The position numbers were made by a program, and so were the translations under genes. Of a stretch of DNA of 64,000 nt, positions 59,422 to 64,000 are shown one piece after another. Below the pieces are notes generated by a model. It ran no database searches, had not been told where the DNA came from, and saw nothing but the letters and a program-made list of their open reading frames with translations. Numbering within the stretch: the first letter of the stretch is position 1; every line of letters begins with the position of its first letter. This stretch comes from Arthrobacter ipis (lineage in GTDB: Bacteria > Actinomycetota > Actinomycetes > Actinomycetales > Micrococcaceae), in NCBI RefSeq assembly GCF_014694315.1, contig NZ_JAAOXD010000001.1:716652-780651 (forward strand), written 5' to 3'.

Positions 59422-60150
59422 CTAATCCCGGAGGGTGATCAGCTTCCAGGGCAGACGCGCGGGGTTCTCGGGCGAAACGTCCACCGAGATGTCGGACCGC
59501 GCCATGTCCTGCTCCAGGAACAAAGTTCCTGTGGCGATCCGTGCGCTGTTGGACGCGATGACGCGGCCGTTGGGTCCCAGCAGGACCACCACGGGCTCGC
59601 GGAGCTGAAGGGCCCGCAGGAAGATTCCCTCGAGGTTCGCCAAGGTCAGGTCGCACCCAAGGATCTGAATCCCCTGCGCGGTGGGCGCCGGCACGCAGAG
59701 CGTGATGATGTTGACGTTGATGCCGCCGAAATCAACGTAAGGTCCAACCGCCACGGGCTGCCCGCTGGCGGACGGGATGGTGAACCAGTCGCGGGTTGTG
59801 TAGTCGTAGTAGTTCAGCGAGTCCGGGTTGAGGTCATGGGTGACGAAACGGGGTTCGCCCGTCCGCTGCGTCCGCCACCATTCCAGCCAGTGGGTCGCTT
59901 CCCGGAGGCTCCCCGGGGCGTAGGCGATGCCGGCTCCGACGATGATGTCCGAGTGCAGCTTGATGAACCTGGCCAGTTCCTGCTTCAGGAACAGGAATTC
60001 GCTGCGCCGGGGTACGCCTGACACGGCTGCTGCCGCCGCCGAAACCGTGCCTGCAATCTTCTCCAGATCAACGAAAACGCGGCTGATGCTGGAGGAGAGC
60101 ACGGCGGCCGTCCGATCAAGGGCTTCTTCTACGGTCTCCACGTCACGCAC
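59422..60150 (-). CDS. Stand-alone Cache-domain protein
   Basis: A 242-residue protein that looks like an isolated Cache (PAS-like) ligand-binding domain. LKQELARFIKLHSDIIVGAGIAYAP, THWLEWWRT, YYDYTTRDWFTIPSASGQPVAVGPYVDF and TLCVPAPTAQGIQILGCDLTL follow the Cache order. No membrane helix or signal peptide is seen, so it is probably cytoplasmic, unlike most Cache domains. The GTG at 60150 overlaps the stop of the upstream FadR-type regulator by eight bases, so the two are cotranslated. It may sense a small amine or acid and work with the regulator; that link is inference. Confidence 0.7.
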   Translation of the reverse strand: MRDVETVEEALDRTAAVLSSSISRVFVDLEKIAGTVSAAAAAVSGVPRRSEFLFLKQELARFIKLHSDIIVGAGIAYAPGSLREATHWLEWWRTQRTGEPRFVTHDLNPDSLNYYDYTTRDWFTIPSASGQPVAVGPYVDFGGINVNIITLCVPAPTAQGIQILGCDLTLANLEGIFLRALQLREPVVVLLGPNGRVIASNSARIATGTLFLEQDMARSDISVDVSPENPARLPWKLITLRD

Positions 60151-60919
60151 CTTCTTCGGGCCGCATCGTCAACCTGAGATGCTGCTCTATCAAGTATTCG
60201 GTCTCGTTGCGGCTGTGCCGTTCTGCCGCGCTGGCGGCTGCGTCCGAGTCCCTGGCCCGGATTGCATCAACGATTGCGGCGTGTTCTTCCACGGACTTTC
60301 CGTCGCTGCCGGCCTGGCCGGAGCGCCCCCACCACAGGGTCATCAGTTCGGCTTCAAGCTGAAGGGCGGCCGAAGTGAGCCTGCTGGACTGCGCGGCAAT
60401 GCTGACGGCAACGTGGAACCGGCTGTCCATGCGGCGGCGGGCCCGGTCATCGGCCGAGTCCCGGTGGCGCCTCGCCAGATCTTCAAGGTGCTCCACATTC
60501 TTGGGATCCGCCCGCCCGGCCGCAAGCCGCGCGGACATTGAAGCGATGGCGGCCCCCAGGTCACCGAGGTCCCTGAGCGCCTCGGTGCTCGTTTCCCGAA
60601 GCTTGTCCTGCAACTGCGAATCCGCAAATTCGATCTGCCGGCGAATGACACTGCCGCCGCTGCGTCCCCGGCTGGTTTCGATCAGGCCCTTGGTCCGCAG
60701 GGCGGCGAGGGACTGCCGAAGGGTGATCGGGGAGATGCCGAGTTCACCGGCAAGCACGGACTCCGTGGGCAGCCTGTCTCCTTCGGTGAGGATGCCCATC
60801 AGGATGGCGGTCTCAATCTGGTAGGAAACCTGGTCCGCCCGGCCCAGCCCCTCCGGCTCACTTCCGCGGAGCAGCAGCAGCAGGTCAAGGGCGGAGGTCG
60901 AAATTGCCGCACTTTCCAT
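60143..60919 (-). CDS. FadR/GntR-family regulator
   Basis: A 258-residue GntR protein of the FCD type. The winged helix is YQIETAILMGILTEGDRLPTESVLAGELGISPITLRQSLAALRTKGLIET. The all-helical C-terminal domain shows DSRFHVAVSIAAQSSRL and EHAAIVDAIRARDSDAA, with acid/histidine residues that usually bind a metal. The effector is unknown. It is coupled to the Cache-domain gene downstream. Confidence 0.85.
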   Translation of the reverse strand: MESAAISTSALDLLLLLRGSEPEGLGRADQVSYQIETAILMGILTEGDRLPTESVLAGELGISPITLRQSLAALRTKGLIETSRGRSGGSVIRRQIEFADSQLQDKLRETSTEALRDLGDLGAAIASMSARLAAGRADPKNVEHLEDLARRHRDSADDRARRRMDSRFHVAVSIAAQSSRLTSAALQLEAELMTLWWGRSGQAGSDGKSVEEHAAIVDAIRARDSDAAASAAERHSRNETEYLIEQHLRLTMRPEEGA

Positions 60920-61048
60920 TTCCAGGCCTCCCGCAGTCCGTGGCTCCGCTGTAGCCGGCGTCCGCGCCCGTAGCCTCAGGCGCTTTTCCGATTACCTTCA
61001 ATCTTTGCACGTTTAGCTTTCCCGGCCGCCCCCGGGGCCGGTGAGGCT

Positions 61049-61474
61049 CTACTGTCCGCTCTCGCCGCCGGAAGTCCCGGTGTTAGGCCCTCCGGCCGCT
61101 GCCGCCTGCTTCTTTTTCTGCCCCTCCAGCCATGCCATTATGGCGGCCAGCCGGATCCGGCGGTGGGTGCCGCGGTATTCCACCGGAATTTCGCCCCGGT
61201 CCGTCATGTTCCGGAGGTAGGTGTGGGAGATGCCGGCCAGCTCGGCTGCCTTTGAGGTGGTGAGCATTTCCTCCACGCTGCTTACGGTCACCGCTTCGCC
61301 GCGGCTGAACCTTGCCAGGAGGTCGACGACGGCGTCCCTCGCCTGCGGCGCGAGGCGGTGGACAGTGCCGTCCACGAACACGGTGATGTCAGTGCCGCCG
61401 TCGAGCGCACGCTGCAGCGCCAGCGCCTCGTCGGCAGGAAGGGCGGGCGCCACCCTGGGAGCAATCAGAGCCAT
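61049..61474 (-). CDS. Excisionase-type helix-turn-helix protein
   Basis: A 141-residue DNA-binding protein. The MerR/excisionase-like domain is VEEMLTTSKAAELAGISHTYLRNMTDRGEIPVEYRGTHRRIRLAAIMAWLEGQKKKQ (about 67-123). The N-terminal part is acidic and helical, and the tail is Gly/Ser-rich. Similar proteins in actinobacteria often act as antitoxins to PIN toxins, but no PIN gene follows; the 129 bases down to the next gene hold nothing recognisable. Confidence 0.72.
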   Translation of the reverse strand: MALIAPRVAPALPADEALALQRALDGGTDITVFVDGTVHRLAPQARDAVVDLLARFSRGEAVTVSSVEEMLTTSKAAELAGISHTYLRNMTDRGEIPVEYRGTHRRIRLAAIMAWLEGQKKKQAAAAGGPNTGTSGGESGQ

Positions 61475-61522
61475 GGCAGAAGCCTAACCGCTGTGGAACG
61501 GTGAGTTGGATATGCTCGGCGG

Positions 61523-62359
61523 ATGAGACTGAGCGATGGAGTAGCAGTGACGGCGAACGGCCTGACGGGCCGCCTGTACACGTCGAACGAGGCGTCGTCC
61601 GCCGGACAGCCGGCCTACGTGCTGCTCCACGGCATCGGCGTCTCGCACCGCTACCTCGCGCGGCTGCACGTCGAACTGGCCGGTGGCCCGAAGGAACAGA
61701 ACCAGCAGGCGGGGCGAGCCGAAGGGGGTGCCGCCGTCTATTCTTTCGACCTGCCGGGTTTCGATGGCACGCCGCGCCCCCGGCGCCAGGTGACGGTCGG
61801 TGAATACGCGGCATTCGTCGCGGCGGTCCTGGCTGAGTATGGCGTGGAGTCCTGCATCGTGGTGGGCCATTCGATGGGGGTGCAGTTCGCCGTGGAATTG
61901 GCGCTCCTGGCGCCCGGGCTGGTGACCCGGACGGTGCTCATGGGCCCCGTGGTGGATCCCGAACGCAGGAGTGCCGCCTGGCATGGGCTGGCACTGACGC
62001 GGGATTCCCTGTTCAGTGAGCCGCCGCTGACGAACGCGGTGGTCTTCACCGACTATTTTCGGACCGGTATTCGGTGGTACCTGACCGAACTGCCCGTGAT
62101 GATGGAGTATCCGCTCGACTCCCGGATCCGGGGCGTGGCCCAGCCGGTGCTCGTGCTCCGCGGTGGAAGGGATCCGATCGCCCGCCGGCCGTGGTGCCAG
62201 CTCCTCGCCGCGCAGGCGCCGGATGGTGCGTTTGCCGAGGTTCCCGGGTGCGGGCACGTTGTTCAGGACACCGCACCCGAAGATGTTGCCCGGATCATCC
62301 GGCGCTGGGCCGGCGCCGCGGCCGAGGGCTCAGCGGCAGCCGGCGGCTTCACGGCCTGA
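61523..62359 (+). CDS. Alpha/beta hydrolase
   Basis: A 278-residue hydrolase. YVLLHGIGVSHRYLARL is the oxyanion region, the nucleophile elbow is VVGHSMGVQFAVE near residue 115, and the late aspartate and histidine are in VLRGGRDPIARRP and VPGCGHVVQDTAP. The C-terminus is Ala/Ser-rich. Substrate unknown. Confidence 0.87.
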   Translation: MRLSDGVAVTANGLTGRLYTSNEASSAGQPAYVLLHGIGVSHRYLARLHVELAGGPKEQNQQAGRAEGGAAVYSFDLPGFDGTPRPRRQVTVGEYAAFVAAVLAEYGVESCIVVGHSMGVQFAVELALLAPGLVTRTVLMGPVVDPERRSAAWHGLALTRDSLFSEPPLTNAVVFTDYFRTGIRWYLTELPVMMEYPLDSRIRGVAQPVLVLRGGRDPIARRPWCQLLAAQAPDGAFAEVPGCGHVVQDTAPEDVARIIRRWAGAAAEGSAAAGGFTA

Positions 62360-62361
62360 CC

Positions 62362-62399
62362 CCTAATCTGACGGCCTGAACCTAATCTGTCGGCCTAAA
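62362..62399 (+). repeat. Two tandem 19-base repeats
   Basis: CCTAATCTGACGGCCTGAA (62362-62380) and CCTAATCTGTCGGCCTAAA (62381-62399) match at 17 of 19 positions. ACGGCCTGA at 62351-62359 is a partial third copy containing the hydrolase stop codon. Confidence 0.65.
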
Positions 62400-62404
62400 C
62401 GACG

Positions 62405-62442
62405 GGAAGGCAGGCGCCCGGCATGCCGTGCGCCTGCCTTCC
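62405..62442. terminator. Bidirectional terminator between the hydrolase and ptsI
   Basis: GGAAGGCAGGCGC (62405-62417) pairs perfectly with GCGCCTGCCTTCC (62430-62442); the loop contains CGGCATGCCG, which can fold on itself. It lies between convergent genes. Confidence 0.75.
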
Positions 62443-62456
62443 GCGAGCAGTTTGAG

Positions 62457-64000
62457 CTACAGTCCAAGTTCTTCCAAGACCGGCAGCTTTTCCCGGACCC
62501 AAGCGCGGGCTTCCACGGCGCTCGGCGCGGACAGGGCCAGCTTGGCCAGCTCCTGGGCCTCCGCCAGCGTGACGGTCTTCAGAACGGCGGCCACCGCCGC
62601 CAGAGAGCGGGCGGTCATGGACAGCGTGGTGACGCCCAGACCGGTCAGCACGACCGCGAGGGCCGGGTCAGCCGCGGCCTCGCCGCAGACGCCCACCGGC
62701 TTGTTGTGTCCCTCTGCCCTTGAACCCTCAACAGTCAGGCCCACGAGGCGCAGCACGGCAGGCTGCCACGGCGTGTTCAGTCCGGCTAGCGGGCCCAGCT
62801 GGCGGTCGGCGGCCATGGCGTACTGGGTGAGGTCGTTGGTTCCCAGGCTGGCAAAGGCCACTTCACGCAGGATGGTGTCGGCGGTGAGGGCGGCGGAAGG
62901 AACCTCCACCATCACGCCCGGCGTTTTGATGCCGGCTTCGGCGCACATGGTGGCGAAGCGGGCTGCTTCCTCCGCCGTCGAAATCATTGGGGCCATGACC
63001 CAGACGTCAGCCTCGGACTCCTTTTCGGCCTGCGCAATCGCCTCCAGCTGCCGGTCGAGGACGCCCGGCGTGGTGAAGTCGGTGCGGTAGCCGCGAACGC
63101 CCAGTGCCGGGTTGGGTTCGGTGGAGTCCGTGAGGAACGGGAGCGGCTTGTCCGCGCCGGCGTCCAGGGTGCGGAGCACCACCTTCTTGCCGGGAAAGGC
63201 ATCAAACACGCCCTTGTATGCGGCGGCCTGTTCCTCGACGCTGGGTTCGGTGTCACGTTCGAGGAAGCAGAACTCGGTACGGAACAGGCCCACGCCCTGG
63301 GCGCCGAGCTTGGCCGCGGCCTGGGCGTCCTTGGCCCCGCCCACGTTGGCGAGGAGGGGCACGAGGTGGCCGTCCGCCGTCGAACCCGTACCGCTGAACT
63401 CGGCCAGGAGGGACGCCGTGGCAGCCCAGGCCTCGGCAGCTGCGCGAAGTGAATCGTCCGGGCCGGCGGTGATGGAACCGGCGGCGCCGTCGACGTAAAC
63501 CTCGGTGCCGTCCGGGAGCTCGTCCACGCCGACGGCAGCCACGACCGCCGGCAGGCCGAGCGAGCGGGCGATGATCGCGGTGTGGGACTGCGGACCGCCG
63601 CCGGCGGTGACCAGGGCGAGGACCTTGTTGGGATCGAGGGTGGCGGTGTCGGCGGGGGCCAGGTCCTCGGCCACCAGGATGAACGGCTCGTTAGACGACG
63701 GGATGCCCGGCGCCGATACGCCACGGAGTTCGGCCACGATGCGGGCGCGGACATCCAGGACGTCGGTGGCGCGCTCCGCCATGTAACCGCCGAGGTTATG
63801 CAGCATTTCCGAAACCGAGGAGCCCGATTCCCAGATGGCCCGCTGCGGCGAGGTGCCGCGGGCGATCAGCTTAGCTGCGCCCTTGATCAGCATGGTGTCC
63901 TTGGCCATCAGGGCAGTGGCTTCCAGGACGGCCTTGCCATCGCCGGTGGCGTGGTCCGCGCGGGCCTTCAACTCATCATGGACGGCACCCGCTGCGGCCT
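62457..64000 (-). CDS. ptsI: PTS enzyme I (partial)
   Basis: The 3' part (about 514 residues) of phosphoenolpyruvate-protein phosphotransferase; the start lies beyond the right edge. The phosphorylated histidine is in AGGGPQSHTAIIARSLGLP, the PEP-binding segments are GLFRTEFCFLERDTEPS and GVRGYRTDFTTPGVLDRQ, and PVGVCGEAAADPALAVVL holds the conserved cysteine. TNDLTQYAMAADRQLGPLAGL is also diagnostic. It starts sugar uptake by phosphorylating HPr. Full-length enzymes have about 550-575 residues, so only about 50 are missing. Confidence 0.94.
   Translation of the reverse strand, partial: AAAGAVHDELKARADHATGDGKAVLEATALMAKDTMLIKGAAKLIARGTSPQRAIWESGSSVSEMLHNLGGYMAERATDVLDVRARIVAELRGVSAPGIPSSNEPFILVAEDLAPADTATLDPNKVLALVTAGGGPQSHTAIIARSLGLPAVVAAVGVDELPDGTEVYVDGAAGSITAGPDDSLRAAAEAWAATASLLAEFSGTGSTADGHLVPLLANVGGAKDAQAAAKLGAQGVGLFRTEFCFLERDTEPSVEEQAAAYKGVFDAFPGKKVVLRTLDAGADKPLPFLTDSTEPNPALGVRGYRTDFTTPGVLDRQLEAIAQAEKESEADVWVMAPMISTAEEAARFATMCAEAGIKTPGVMVEVPSAALTADTILREVAFASLGTNDLTQYAMAADRQLGPLAGLNTPWQPAVLRLVGLTVEGSRAEGHNKPVGVCGEAAADPALAVVLTGLGVTTLSMTARSLAAVAAVLKTVTLAEAQELAKLALSAPSAVEARAWVREKLPVLEELGL

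Noticed and set aside
61049..61474. Excisionase-like protein as part of an integrated element or toxin-antitoxin pair
   Set aside because: No integrase, attachment repeats or PIN-domain gene is adjacent; the similarity is limited to the DNA-binding domain.
1..64000. CRISPR arrays, tRNA, rRNA and insertion sequences
   Set aside because: I found no regularly spaced repeats, no cloverleaf with a GGTTCGAATCC-type arm and no transposase-like protein in either strand.

Overview
The window looks like a chromosomal segment of a high-GC Gram-positive bacterium of the Micrococcaceae, most like Arthrobacter or Pseudarthrobacter. This is inferred from very GC-rich third codon positions, frequent GTG starts, an actinobacterial-type c-di-AMP riboswitch ahead of a LysM-NlpC/P60 gene, QsuB/QsuD-type proteins of the Corynebacterium kind, a split transhydrogenase (pntAA-AB-B), an ald/PucR-type pair and a lysG-lysE pair. 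I see no rRNA, tRNA, CRISPR array, transposase or prophage. It reads as ordinary chromosome dominated by aromatic-acid and central metabolism.

Region 1-12.9 kb is one catabolic block. A shikimate/aromatic-acid-type MFS permease faces an IclR regulator. Then follow qsuD (quinate/shikimate dehydrogenase), qsuB (dehydroshikimate dehydratase), pcaH, pcaG, pcaB, pcaD and pcaC, mostly with overlapping stops and starts. A long hairpin separates them from pcaF, pcaI and pcaJ, and a second IclR gene (pcaR-like) closes the block. Together they take quinate/shikimate to protocatechuate and on through beta-ketoadipate to succinyl-CoA and acetyl-CoA. pobA, with its own IclR regulator (34.2-36.3 kb), feeds 4-hydroxybenzoate into the same route.

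Region 13-34 kb holds the transhydrogenase operon, a riboswitch-controlled cell-wall hydrolase, an NTF2-like/NCS1 permease pair, lysG-lysE, a MocR-type regulator (apparent AUC start) divergent from a DapA-family aldolase, an MFS exporter, a lipid kinase, an aldo/keto reductase, a broken HPP-family gene, an ACT-domain membrane protein, a secreted beta-propeller, a FUSC-family protein and a molybdopterin oxidoreductase with a small helical partner.

Region 36-49 kb carries a second FAD monooxygenase, a thioesterase, an acetyltransferase, a phosphatase, purB, an unusual two-gene secreted-hydrolase unit, a holin-like membrane protein, hisC and a branched-chain 2-oxoacid dehydrogenase operon (E1alpha-E1beta-E2) behind an AT-rich inverted repeat.

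Region 49-64 kb contains small stress and redox genes, an aminotransferase, a PEP-mutase-family lyase, a GerMN lipoprotein, a TetR/FMN-reductase pair, a Gfo/Idh/MocA oxidoreductase, ald with its PucR-type regulator, a solo Cache-domain protein with a FadR-type regulator, an excisionase-type DNA-binding protein, an alpha/beta hydrolase and the 3' part of ptsI. Two related copies of an intergenic repeat lie between convergent gene pairs at about 56.3 and 59.0 kb.

The most unusual signals are the dispersed hairpin repeat, the near-perfect 32-bp hairpin inside the pca cluster, the AUC start of the MocR gene, the internally deleted HPP gene, the molybdoenzyme lacking the usual fourth Fe-S cysteine, and the solo Cache protein. 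None of them clearly defines a new system from sequence alone.
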